From assembly GCF_004138495.1 (NCBI RefSeq), contig NZ_ML142850.1, positions 320,453 through 334,247 of the forward strand: 13,795 nt of DNA. Reading direction: 5' to 3'. Made by a program: the position numbers and the translations under genes. Shown here one piece after another: positions 6,729 to 13,673 of the stretch. The stretch's first letter is position 1, and each line of letters begins with the position of its first letter. The DNA is from Phytoactinopolyspora endophytica. Lineage in GTDB: Bacteria > Actinomycetota > Actinomycetes > Jiangellales > Jiangellaceae. Below the pieces are notes generated by a model. The model did not search any database and was not told the origin of the DNA. It saw nothing but the letters and a program-made list of their open reading frames with translations.

Positions 6729-7682
6729 ATGAAGGAAACCTCCGGCCGTCTGCTGCGGCTGCTCACGCTGCTGCAGACCCGACGCGACTGGCCGGGCGCC
6801 GAACTGGCCGTCCGGCTGGGCGTGACCACCAGGACCGTGCGCCGCGACGTTGAGAGGTTGCGCGATCTCGGCTATCCGGTGCACGCCGGCAAGGGCATCA
6901 CCGGCGGCTACCGTCTCGACGCAGGAAAAGACCTGCCACCCTTGCTGCTCGACGATGACGAGGCCGTCGCGGTAGCGGTCTCGCTGCAGACCGCGGCCGC
7001 CAGCGGAGTCACCGGCGTCGAGGAGACCGCGCTGCGAGCATTGGTCAAGCTGAGGCAGGTCCTGCCGGTACGGCTGCGCCACCAGTTGCACGACCTGCAG
7101 CTCACCAGGGTACAGCCGCCCTGGGCCACCACCACGGTCGATCCCGATGTGCTCGCCACCGTCGCCGCGGCGTGCCGCAACCGTGAACAGCTGCGGATCA
7201 ACTACCGCAACCAGGGTGGCACGGACACTACGCGGGTGATCGAGCCGCACGAAGTGGTGAACTGGGGCCGCCGTTGGTACTTGGTTGCCTGGGATCTCGA
7301 TCGCGACGACTGGCGCACGTTCCGGATCGACAGGCTCCGCCCGTGGACACCATCCGGGCTCCGATTCACGCCCCGGGAGCTGCCCGGCAGCGACGCAGCA
7401 GCGTTCGTCGCCGGGAGGATTTCCGACCTGTGGCCGTGCCGGGCCACCGTCCTTCTCCACACGCCAGCCACATCACAGGAGGCACAAGAATGCATGGTCC
7501 ACGGCCGCATCGAACGGGTCGACGACGATACGTGCCTACTGCATCTCGGCGCGGACGACCTGCACGGTGTGGCGTTCCTGCTCGGTGCACTGAAGGTCGA
7601 CTTCACCGTTCGCGAGCCGCCTGAGTTGGCAGACCATCTCCGGGCCGCGGCCGCGAGATTCCACCGCGCTACCCCGGATTGA
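6729..7682 (+). CDS. WYL-domain transcriptional regulator (YafY/DeoR-like HTH)
   Basis: The 317-aa protein starts MKETSGRLLRLLTLLQTRRDW and carries an N-terminal winged HTH (residues about 1-60, with LAVRLGVTTRTVRRDVERLR as recognition segment and GKGITGGYRLDAG as wing). The middle and C-terminal part holds a WYL domain with VVNWGRRWYLVAWDLDRDDWRTFRIDRL (W183-Y184-L185), then a WCX-like tail. WYL domains are thought to sense small ligands or nucleic acids. I chose ATG 6729 because the family homology begins there; the longer frame to 6603 runs through the palindrome and into the opposing gene. No Shine-Dalgarno fits well, so a near-leaderless transcript is possible. The obvious target is its divergent neighbour, the epoxide hydrolase; the ligand is unknown. 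Confidence 0.88.
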   Translation: MKETSGRLLRLLTLLQTRRDWPGAELAVRLGVTTRTVRRDVERLRDLGYPVHAGKGITGGYRLDAGKDLPPLLLDDDEAVAVAVSLQTAAASGVTGVEETALRALVKLRQVLPVRLRHQLHDLQLTRVQPPWATTTVDPDVLATVAAACRNREQLRINYRNQGGTDTTRVIEPHEVVNWGRRWYLVAWDLDRDDWRTFRIDRLRPWTPSGLRFTPRELPGSDAAAFVAGRISDLWPCRATVLLHTPATSQEAQECMVHGRIERVDDDTCLLHLGADDLHGVAFLLGALKVDFTVREPPELADHLRAAAARFHRATPD

Positions 7683-7783
7683 TCTGGTCGCCGATGTCGC
7701 ACTCGTCGCCCATACCGCGCCGCTGACGCCGATCTGACACGCAGACCGAGACCGGGGGTCGGGGGTTTGCACGCGGTTCCGTG

Positions 7784-7832
7784 GAGTCGCTATAGTCATA
7801 ACAGCGGTGACTCGTCCTCAAACTTCTTGAGG
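7784..7832 (-). other. Two small hairpins beyond the 3' end of the DUF3800 gene
   Basis: GAGTC (7784-7788) pairs with GACTC (7809-7813), extended by GCT/AGC with a 2-base bulge. CCTCAA (7816-7821) pairs with TTGAGG (7827-7832) around ACTTC. Together with the hairpin at 7851-7871 they make three adjacent stems in about 90 bases, suggesting a structured RNA or element end. The strand given is that of the DUF3800 gene; transcription is not shown. Confidence 0.4.
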
Positions 7833-7850
7833 GCCTCCCGCCCAGCCTTA

Positions 7851-7871
7851 CGCCCCGCCAAGTGCGGGGCG
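7851..7871 (-). terminator. GC-rich hairpin just after DUF3800 (repeat copy A)
   Basis: CGCCCCGC (7851-7858) and GCGGGGCG (7864-7871) form a perfect 8-bp stem with a 5-base loop, starting 9 bases past the stop codon of the minus-strand DUF3800 gene. No T-run follows on the minus strand. The simplest reading is a terminator. However, 18 of its 21 bases recur in the same orientation at 8714-8734 on the other side of the gene, so it may instead belong to a DUF3800-linked repeat or RNA. Confidence 0.55.
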
Positions 7872-7880
7872 TTCGTGCAA

Positions 7881-8588
7881 CTACGGCACCCATTCCCACT
7901 CGTGGACGACCCGGTGCGAGATCCTGTTCCAGATCTGCTGGTTGGCTAGGACAGCGCGGTGATCTGCCTCAATCACGCTCATACGCCTGTGATGCATGTA
8001 GGCAACAAGATCTACAGCTTGGATTAGCCGACTCGCATGCGACGGCGCGAAGTGGATCGTGTCGACAATCTGTTCGAGCTTGCTCGATCGGTACCCGGGA
8101 GTGCCCGCTCGACGGTAGTCCCACAGGTTCTGACGATAGGTGTCCTGCCCGTCGATCTCATCTGCGATCAGCAGCACGCGTTGCATCGGGTCACAAGAAC
8201 GCGCATACGCATTCACCCTTTCCATGACGTGTTGGAGCACTACCCCATGTGGTCTGGCGGCGTCGCGGTAGCGGGCATTTAGGCGTGCGACGTCGACGCC
8301 ACGCAGGATGACAGACACATCATGTTCACCGATGACGCGCATCGCCCGCTCATAGATCCGGATGCGTGCTCGGACCTGCCTCTTCATGCAGAACCAAGCG
8401 TCAGAAGCGCTAGAGATGGCGTGCCCGTGCAGCTCGGCGTGTAGCGCGACGCCGAAGTTGCGGGACGCATCGGCTACAACATCATCAAGAGCAGTCGCCA
8501 GCGACTGCGCCTGCCCGTCAGGGCAGCACAGTGCCGCGATGTAGTAATGATGACGCGAGTATGACTCGTCCAGGTAGGTCAAGAGCAT
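7881..8588 (-). CDS. DUF3800 domain protein
   Basis: The 235-aa product begins MLLTYLDESYSRHHYYIAAL, the hallmark D-E-S N-terminus of DUF3800 (D7, E8, S9). It continues with HAELHGHAI (E52), VLLIADEIDGQD (D143, D146) and RLIQAVDLVAYMHHRR (D193). The spacing of these acidic residues suggests an RNase H-like nuclease fold; activity is inference. ATG 8588 was chosen because the domain starts there and an AGAGGA site lies about 6 bases upstream on the minus strand; the frame is open further up to 8720 but runs through hairpins without homology. DNA here is less GC-rich (50%, 57% and 62% in three 60-base rows I counted, against around 65-70% nearby), and the leader drops to 45%. This suggests acquisition by transfer. 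DUF3800 genes are often found on mobile or defence-related islands; the biological role is unknown. Confidence 0.85.
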   Translation of the reverse strand: MLLTYLDESYSRHHYYIAALCCPDGQAQSLATALDDVVADASRNFGVALHAELHGHAISSASDAWFCMKRQVRARIRIYERAMRVIGEHDVSVILRGVDVARLNARYRDAARPHGVVLQHVMERVNAYARSCDPMQRVLLIADEIDGQDTYRQNLWDYRRAGTPGYRSSKLEQIVDTIHFAPSHASRLIQAVDLVAYMHHRRMSVIEADHRAVLANQQIWNRISHRVVHEWEWVP

Positions 8589-8625
8589 GAGAGTCCTCTT
8601 GCAATGAAGATCAATAGGCAAGTGG

Positions 8626-8631
8626 ATTTTA
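8626..8631 (-). promoter_or_regulatory. Possible -10 box for the DUF3800 gene
   Basis: TAAAAT on the minus strand (8631 to 8626) resembles a -10 element about 38 bases before the ATG, in an AT-rich leader. A TTGCAC at 8651-8646 lies only 14 bases upstream, too close for an ideal -35, so this call is weak. Confidence 0.3.
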
Positions 8632-8667
8632 CACGCCGCCAACACGTGCAACCGCTCTCTACTGCCC

Positions 8668-8682
8668 TCCAATGCGATTGGA
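8668..8682 (-). other. Small hairpin in the DUF3800 leader region
   Basis: TCCAAT (8668-8673) and ATTGGA (8677-8682) form a perfect 6-bp stem with a 3-base loop, between the large hairpin at 8709-8737 and the DUF3800 start. It mirrors the arrangement of a large GC hairpin followed by a small one seen on the other side of the gene. Confidence 0.4.
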
Positions 8683-8708
8683 CGAGCCCTATAGCTTCTC
8701 AACGCGGG

Positions 8709-8737
8709 CAGGCGCCCCACAAAGTGCAGGGCGCCTG
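8709..8737 (-). terminator. GC-rich hairpin after the glycoside hydrolase (repeat copy B)
   Basis: CAGGCGCCC (8709-8717) and GGGCGCCTG (8729-8737) form a perfect 9-bp stem, extended inside by CAC/GTG with a 2-base bulge. It lies 21 bases past the stop of the minus-strand hydrolase and upstream of DUF3800, so it can end the hydrolase transcript. Its core 8714-8734 is 18/21 identical to the hairpin at 7851-7871, including the GCACTT loop sequence on the minus strand. Confidence 0.55.
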
Positions 8738-8758
8738 TGCGCGATCAGTTCTCGGCAG

Positions 8759-11506
8759 TCAGTCGATGCGGATGGGTGCGATCTCGAACTTGTCGAGGTT
8801 CGGCGCCCACTCGCTGTCCAGCGCCGGCATGCACGGTTCCGGGCAGCCCGGCGCCGCGGCGCTATTCGCCGGGTCGTTGTACAGCGTGATCTCGTTCATC
8901 CCCGCTTCAAGCGTCACCGGCACTCCCCTGGCCCACCAGTTGCCCCAGGACCAGGTGTTCTTGAACCAGTGCCTCCTCGGCTCGTCGTCGTTGACGGAGA
9001 TGTCGATCGGCCGGGAGATGATGTCGGCGTTGTACGGGTGGCCAGTGTCCCGCTCGTCGTTGGCGTAGTGGACGACGAGCATGTGCTCACCCGCGACGTC
9101 GGCCTCAACCTCGAGCGTGACACGGTTCTCCGGGCCCTGACCGACATCGCCGACGTACTGCCCGCCCGACGCGTGAGAGTGGCTCTCCACCGCGGCGTTG
9201 CCGGACAGCGCCGCATCTTCCGCTTCCACCGCCTGAACCGGCTGCGGCCCAGACGACGCTCGCGTCGCGGTCAATCCGTCCAACCGCAGCGGTGCTGGGC
9301 CGGCCTGTTCCACCGTCACCCGGTTCACCCCGGCCGAAAGGAACAACCGCTCGGTCTGGGTGTCCCAGAACGACGCGCCGGGCGCCGAGCGCAGCACCGC
9401 TCCGTCAACGGCACGCCGGTCCAGGCTGACCTGCCCGGCCGCAGAGCCCGGCCGCCCCGGGCCCGAGTAGCGGAAGTCCACGTCGTAGTACCCGTCCTCC
9501 TCCGCGTACACGACGAAGGTCGCCTCCGCGCCGCGCCGCAAGGAGATGTGCCCTGCGCCGGACTGCTCCGGGTGGTCGTAGCCGAACTCGACCGCGCCGT
9601 CGTACTGCGTCAGCTCGGCCTCGTAGTACCGGGTCACGGCGTCATGGCTGGTGACGCGCTCCAGGTCGATCCAGTCCAGGGTCGCCTCGCCCACCGCTAT
9701 GCCAAGCTCCGGATGCGACGTCGCCAGTCGAATCTGGTTCTGTCCCTCCTCCAGGTCGACGGTGACGCCCTTCCGCGTCCGCCACGTCCAGTTCATGGTG
9801 GCCTCGTAGTCGACGAACTGGGCCTGCTCGCCGTTCACCGACAGCACCTGCTGCGACGGCTGGCCGGTCTGGTTGCCGTACATGATGCCGAGCCGGTACT
9901 CCCCCGCCTCCGGCACCTCGACGTCGAACGTCACGGCGCTGTTCTCCTGGTTGAGCGAGCCCACGTCGCGGTTGCCGGACGCTGCGGCAGAGTTCCAGTT
10001 CTGCGGCGTGCCCTGGGTATACACCTGACCGGCGGTGATGGTCGCGTCTTCGGCCTCGTACGACGCCCGCCACGGCCGCTCCACCGGCCCGCGAGTGCCG
10101 ACGCCACCCGGCGACAGGACGATCTCGTACGCCGACATCAGATCGACGTTCGCTCCACCGTCGCCCTCAACGCCGAGCCCACGCACCGGGACCGTTACCG
10201 TCCCGTCGTCCTTCACCGCGACGTCGTCCTCGAGCAACACCTCGGGCGGCGGTGCGTCGGAGTTCTGACCGCTCCACGTCGTCGCCGCGAGCCGCACGTG
10301 CACGGTGTCACCGAAGATCTCCGGGTCGACGTTCTCGACGACGACGTCGACGTCATCGGCTGTGCCGCCGGCGACGATCCTGGCCTGCCGACGGTCGTCG
10401 TCGACCGAGGCGATGCCGTCGAGCGCATCCAGGCTGGTGGTGTCGGGGCGAGTCACCGCCACGGTGTCACCGCCGCGCATGTCGGCGTACATCTTGTAGA
10501 ACCACCAGCCCGCGCCGGGCTTGTTGGTCTGCACGACGTCACCGGCGAGCCCGCCGGCCGCGGTCCAGTAGGCCTTGCCGCCCGCGGCCACCTTCGCCTC
10601 CTCGAACATCGCGACCCACTGCACGAGCTGCCCCGGGACGGTGAGGTCGCGGTTGCCGGCGTACTCATTGATCTCGATCGCGATCTCCTCGATGCCCAAC
10701 TCTTCCTCCAGAGCGCGGTACACCGCGTATGTGTCACGGAAGTAGTTGGAGCTGGCCGGATCCAGGCTGTTCGACGGGAGCTGGTGCCAGGCTGTGACGT
10801 CGGGCAGGACGTCGTTGTCCCGGGCGAAGGTCAGGAAGTCGCGGTAGTTGCGCTCCCGGAACGTCGCGTCGTTCATCCCCGCCACCCGGGCACCTGGGTG
10901 GTGTTCCCGGATGTATTCGACGGCGGTCTTCCAGTGATCCAGGAACGCTTCCATACGCTCCTGATACAGCGCGTCGTTGCCGGTGCTGAGCTCGTACCAG
11001 ATGTGATCTGGCTCGTTGAACGGCACGTAGACGAATCGGTCCGCGTGCGGGCTGCCGGACACCTGGTCGACCACCCAGGCCAGCTTCTGCATGTAGTCGT
11101 CGAAGCAGACGTCGTTGCAGGGGATCTCCCCGCCGACGTTCTCATACGTCCATTCCTCGTACATGTCCTGCACGTAGATCTGGACATATTCGCCGCCGGT
11201 GCGGAAGAACGGCTCACCTACGACGAGCGCGTCGCCGTTCGGGTGCTGGGCACCGGCTGGCGGCTTCTGCGCGATGCTGTGCATCCGCAGTGGTTCCAGC
11301 GTGTTGTCGCTGGGCACGCCGTCGTCGCTGAGCCCGTACAGAACGCCGTTTCCGGCCCCGAGGAACTCGCCGGTGCGGTCGCCGAGGTCGACCCGGAGTT
11401 CCTGGGCGCCGTCGGCGCGCGCTTCCTGATGGGGCATGGTCGTCGTCGCGATCGTGCCGGAGACCGCGACACTGAGCGCCGCGATCGGAGTGATCCATCT
11501 TCGCAT
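8759..11506 (-). CDS. Secreted clan-A-like glycoside hydrolase with three C-terminal carbohydrate-binding modules
   Basis: A 915-aa exported enzyme. MRRWITPIAALSVAV and an EARA-DG site give a signal peptide cleaved near residue 31. Residues about 35-345 look like a (beta/alpha)8 hydrolase: YVPFNEPDHIWY supplies the likely acid/base E165, and IAIEINEYAG the likely nucleophile E281, reminiscent of GH39-type enzymes. A beta-rich linker domain follows (about 350-475). Then come three CBM35/CBM6-like units starting near 483 (YEAEDATITAG), 627 (YYEAELTQYDG) and 758 (AVEAEDAALSG), the last about 155 aa with cysteines in APGCPEPCMP. ATG 11506 has a GGGGAGA ribosome site and begins the signal peptide; the frame upstream to 11542 is not needed. 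It sits downstream of a sugar ABC importer on the same strand, so its products are probably that importer's substrates. The exact family and polysaccharide are not determinable by eye. Confidence 0.8.
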   Translation of the reverse strand: MRRWITPIAALSVAVSGTIATTTMPHQEARADGAQELRVDLGDRTGEFLGAGNGVLYGLSDDGVPSDNTLEPLRMHSIAQKPPAGAQHPNGDALVVGEPFFRTGGEYVQIYVQDMYEEWTYENVGGEIPCNDVCFDDYMQKLAWVVDQVSGSPHADRFVYVPFNEPDHIWYELSTGNDALYQERMEAFLDHWKTAVEYIREHHPGARVAGMNDATFRERNYRDFLTFARDNDVLPDVTAWHQLPSNSLDPASSNYFRDTYAVYRALEEELGIEEIAIEINEYAGNRDLTVPGQLVQWVAMFEEAKVAAGGKAYWTAAGGLAGDVVQTNKPGAGWWFYKMYADMRGGDTVAVTRPDTTSLDALDGIASVDDDRRQARIVAGGTADDVDVVVENVDPEIFGDTVHVRLAATTWSGQNSDAPPPEVLLEDDVAVKDDGTVTVPVRGLGVEGDGGANVDLMSAYEIVLSPGGVGTRGPVERPWRASYEAEDATITAGQVYTQGTPQNWNSAAASGNRDVGSLNQENSAVTFDVEVPEAGEYRLGIMYGNQTGQPSQQVLSVNGEQAQFVDYEATMNWTWRTRKGVTVDLEEGQNQIRLATSHPELGIAVGEATLDWIDLERVTSHDAVTRYYEAELTQYDGAVEFGYDHPEQSGAGHISLRRGAEATFVVYAEEDGYYDVDFRYSGPGRPGSAAGQVSLDRRAVDGAVLRSAPGASFWDTQTERLFLSAGVNRVTVEQAGPAPLRLDGLTATRASSGPQPVQAVEAEDAALSGNAAVESHSHASGGQYVGDVGQGPENRVTLEVEADVAGEHMLVVHYANDERDTGHPYNADIISRPIDISVNDDEPRRHWFKNTWSWGNWWARGVPVTLEAGMNEITLYNDPANSAAAPGCPEPCMPALDSEWAPNLDKFEIAPIRID

Positions 11507-11558
11507 GTCAATCTCCCCTTCTTTGGGCAGGTGAACAGACATCGGCAGGCTTGATGAT

Positions 11559-11614
11559 CAAGATCATGTTCCGTTTTGAGCCCCTATTTGGGCCTGAAAG
11601 GGATCATGATCTTG
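11559..11614. repeat. Long interrupted inverted repeat between permease and hydrolase
   Basis: CAAGATCATG (11559-11568) and CATGATCTTG (11605-11614) are exact reverse complements, with a further 3 pairs (TCC 11570-11572 with GGA 11601-11603) after one mismatch. An inner GCCC/GGGC stem (11580-11583 with 11590-11593) lies within. The 56-base structure is in the 192-base gap after the MalG-type gene. It could end or attenuate the transport operon before the hydrolase, act as an operator, or be a dispersed palindromic repeat. Confidence 0.6.
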
Positions 11615-11698
11615 TCGACTGAGCCCGGCGGGCGTCGCGGCCTCCTCTCGCCGTGCTGGTCGGGCGCAGACTCTCGGTATGGCCGGTCGGGTGGATGG

Positions 11699-12613
11699 TT
11701 ACTTGACGGCACCGCTGGTGATGCCGGAGATGATCCGGCGCTGCGCCACGATGAACACGACCACCAGCGGCAGGCTCATGACGACGACGTAGGTGAAGAT
11801 CAGGTGCCAGTTGTTCAGATACAGTCCGGCGCTGGCCACCTGGAACAGATTGAGCGGCAGCGTGTCGATCCGCCCGCCGATGACGAAGAACGCGTAGAAG
11901 ACGTCGTTCCACACGTACAGGCAGATGAGAATGGTGGCGGTGGCCAGCACAGGCCGGAGCAGCGGCAGGATGATCCGGGCGAACACCTTCGCCGGTCCCG
12001 CCCCGTCCACTCGCGCGGCCTCCTCCAGCTGCACCGGGATGGTGCGGATGAACCCGGTGACGAAGAAGACCACGGTCGACATGTAGATCCCCATGTACAC
12101 GCCGATCATCCCGACGGCGGATCCGGCCAGTCCGAGCTGCCGCAGCAAGAGCACGATGGTGACGACGGCCGGCGGCAGCACGATGCCGCTGATCGCCCCG
12201 GCGTAGAGCACGGCGAAGAACCGGCTGCTTCGCCGGGCCAGCACCCACGCACCCATCGACCCGAGCAGCAGCACCCCGAACACGGCCGGCACCATCACCA
12301 GCATGCTGCCGGCGAACGCGGCCGGGACCCGGCCCCGGTCCCAGACCTCGGCGATGTTGCCGAACAGGTGCCACTCGGTCGGCAGTGAGAAGTCCGGTGT
12401 CAGCGCCTCACCCTGCGACTTACCCGCCGTCGCGACGACGAGCCACAGCGGCACCCCGACCAACAGGGCGACCAGCAGAATCACGACGACCGGCTGGGCT
12501 CGTGCAGCGAAACTACGGCGGCGCTTGGATCGGCCGGCCGGCCCGTCCCGCATCGAGCGGTGCCCGGTGCCGGACAGGGTCGTGCTCAATGCTCCTGATC
12601 GCGCTCCGCTCAC
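11699..12613 (-). CDS. Sugar ABC transporter permease, MalG type
   Basis: The 304-aa inner-membrane protein has about six hydrophobic spans, from VVVILLVALLVGVPLWLVV to the C-terminal YVVVMSLPLVVVFIVAQ. It has the cytoplasmic EAA loop EEAARVDGAGPAKVFARIIL (from residue 197), which contacts the ATPase. The ending RRIISGITSGAVK is typical of MalG-type CUT1 permeases. I place the start at GTG 12613, overlapping the stop of the upstream permease (GTGA) with AGGAGG 4 bases upstream; ATG 12553 is the alternative and would drop a 20-aa unstructured N-terminus. It pairs with the MalF-type protein to form the channel. No ATPase gene is in the window; many actinobacterial CUT1 systems borrow a shared MsiK-type ATPase. 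Confidence 0.92.
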   Translation of the reverse strand: MSGARSGALSTTLSGTGHRSMRDGPAGRSKRRRSFAARAQPVVVILLVALLVGVPLWLVVATAGKSQGEALTPDFSLPTEWHLFGNIAEVWDRGRVPAAFAGSMLVMVPAVFGVLLLGSMGAWVLARRSSRFFAVLYAGAISGIVLPPAVVTIVLLLRQLGLAGSAVGMIGVYMGIYMSTVVFFVTGFIRTIPVQLEEAARVDGAGPAKVFARIILPLLRPVLATATILICLYVWNDVFYAFFVIGGRIDTLPLNLFQVASAGLYLNNWHLIFTYVVVMSLPLVVVFIVAQRRIISGITSGAVK

Positions 12614-13578
12614 AGGACCTCCTCTCGCTTGCGCAGCGTCCGGATCACCGGGAACGCCAGCACCACCACCATGAGGAACAAGATCAGGCTCATCGTGGTC
12701 GCCTGCGCGAACAGGCCCTGACCGAAGGTGCGGTAGATGAAGATGTTCAGGATCTCGGTGGTGCGGGCCGGCCCGCCCTCGGTGGTGGCCTGGACGATGT
12801 CGAAGCCGTTCATCGAGCCGAGGAGAGCAGTGGCAACGCTGAACGTCACTGCCGGCGCGAGTAGGGGGAAGCGCACCGCCCAGAACGCCTTCCAGGTCGA
12901 CGCGCCGTCGATCCGCGCCGCCTCCAGGATGTCCTCCGGCATGGTCTTCAGGCCCGCCAGGTAGATCAGCATCGACAGGCCCATCCACTTCCACGCGTGG
13001 ATCAACGCCACCACCACGATGGTCCAGGTGGTGCTGCCCAGCCAGGCCACGGTGACGTCCGTGCCCAGTACCGCTCCGACCACGCCGTTGAGCGCGCCCT
13101 CCGGCTTGAGCAGCGCCTGGAAGATGTAGCCGACCGCCAGCGCCGACATCACCACGGGGATGAAGAAGCACACCCGGGCGAACCTGTTCAGGCGAGTGTC
13201 GCGCTCCAGCAGGACGGCCAGGGCCAAGCCGAAGACGTTCTGGAAGATCGCCACCAGCACCGCGTAGACGAGGGTGATGCGCAGCGAGGAGAACAGCGTC
13301 CCGCTCGACGCCAGATTCTGGAAGTTGTCGAAGCCGACGAAGTTGATCTCACTCTTGAACCCGGACCAGTCGGTGAAGGCGTAGACGAAGTTGTACACGG
13401 TCGGCAGGAAGAAGAAGATGCCCAGCACCACGAATGCGGGCACCAGGAAACGCCCTGGATGGTTGTTCTTCTCCGCCCTGGCCTGCGCACTGTGACGATG
13501 GTCCGGGCGGCGGGACCGCATCCGGCGGGCCGGCGCGCGACGTTCCGCGTCCACGTCCGTGCCGTGTGTCATGGCCAC
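12610..13578 (-). CDS. Sugar ABC transporter permease, MalF type
   Basis: A 322-aa CUT1 permease. A basic N-terminal tail (residues 1-43, rich in Arg) precedes six spans starting with FLVPAFVVLGIFFFLPTVYNFVYAFTDW-type sequence, and the EAA loop EAARIDGASTWKAFWAVRFP begins at residue 219. EGGPARTTEILNIFIYRTF before the last span is characteristic of the family. The start is GTG 13578, 8 bases after GGAGG; ATG 13572, two codons further in, is also possible. It follows the solute-binding protein gene by a 95-base gap holding a strong hairpin and overlaps the MalG-type gene. The imported sugar is not readable from the permease; the neighbouring hydrolase suggests an oligosaccharide. Confidence 0.93.
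   Translation of the reverse strand: MAMTHGTDVDAERRAPARRMRSRRPDHRHSAQARAEKNNHPGRFLVPAFVVLGIFFFLPTVYNFVYAFTDWSGFKSEINFVGFDNFQNLASSGTLFSSLRITLVYAVLVAIFQNVFGLALAVLLERDTRLNRFARVCFFIPVVMSALAVGYIFQALLKPEGALNGVVGAVLGTDVTVAWLGSTTWTIVVVALIHAWKWMGLSMLIYLAGLKTMPEDILEAARIDGASTWKAFWAVRFPLLAPAVTFSVATALLGSMNGFDIVQATTEGGPARTTEILNIFIYRTFGQGLFAQATTMSLILFLMVVVLAFPVIRTLRKREEVL
12618..12623 (-). promoter_or_regulatory. Ribosome binding site deciding the MalG-type GTG start
   Basis: AGGAGG on the minus strand lies inside the end of the MalF-type gene, 4 bases before GTG 12613. This supports the GTG start and translational coupling over the internal ATG at 12553, which has no comparable site. Confidence 0.7.
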
Positions 13579-13621
13579 CCTGAAGTCCTCCTCGACGTGG
13601 GGACTGCCGTTAGACGTTGCT

Positions 13622-13669
13622 GCCGGGTGGTGCCGGGCGGAAGAGACTCCAGGCGCGGCACCACCCGGT
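13622..13669 (-). other. 13-bp stem-loop between binding-protein and permease genes
   Basis: CCGGGTGGTGCCG (13623-13635) and CGGCACCACCCGG (13656-13668) are exact reverse complements with a 20-base loop, plus a closing G-U pair. No T-run follows. In binding-protein-dependent operons such intercistronic hairpins (as between malE and malF in E. coli) stabilise the upstream mRNA or reduce read-through, so that the binding protein is made in excess. Confidence 0.7.
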
Positions 13670-13673
13670 CGCT

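Noticed and set aside
8589..8720. Upstream extension of the DUF3800 frame
   Set aside because: It would be translated through two hairpins and has no family match; the canonical YLDES start is just after ATG 8588.
7784..8740. CRISPR array or insertion sequence around DUF3800
   Set aside because: Only two copies of the repeated hairpin are present, with no regular spacers, terminal inverted repeats or transposase.
8672..11554. 960-codon open frame on the + strand opposite the hydrolase
   Set aside because: It is a stop-free shadow of a high-GC gene: Arg/Val/His-rich, no domain motifs, while the opposite strand has a signal peptide, catalytic motifs and binding modules.
11576..12388. 270-codon + frame rich in His, Asp and Gln
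   Set aside because: It is antisense to the MalG-type permease; the odd composition comes from reading hydrophobic codons backwards.
12614..13171. N-terminal extension of the MalG-type frame to 490 aa
   Set aside because: The extra residues overlap the MalF-type gene in another frame and have no membrane or family character; GTG 12613 has a strong ribosome site.
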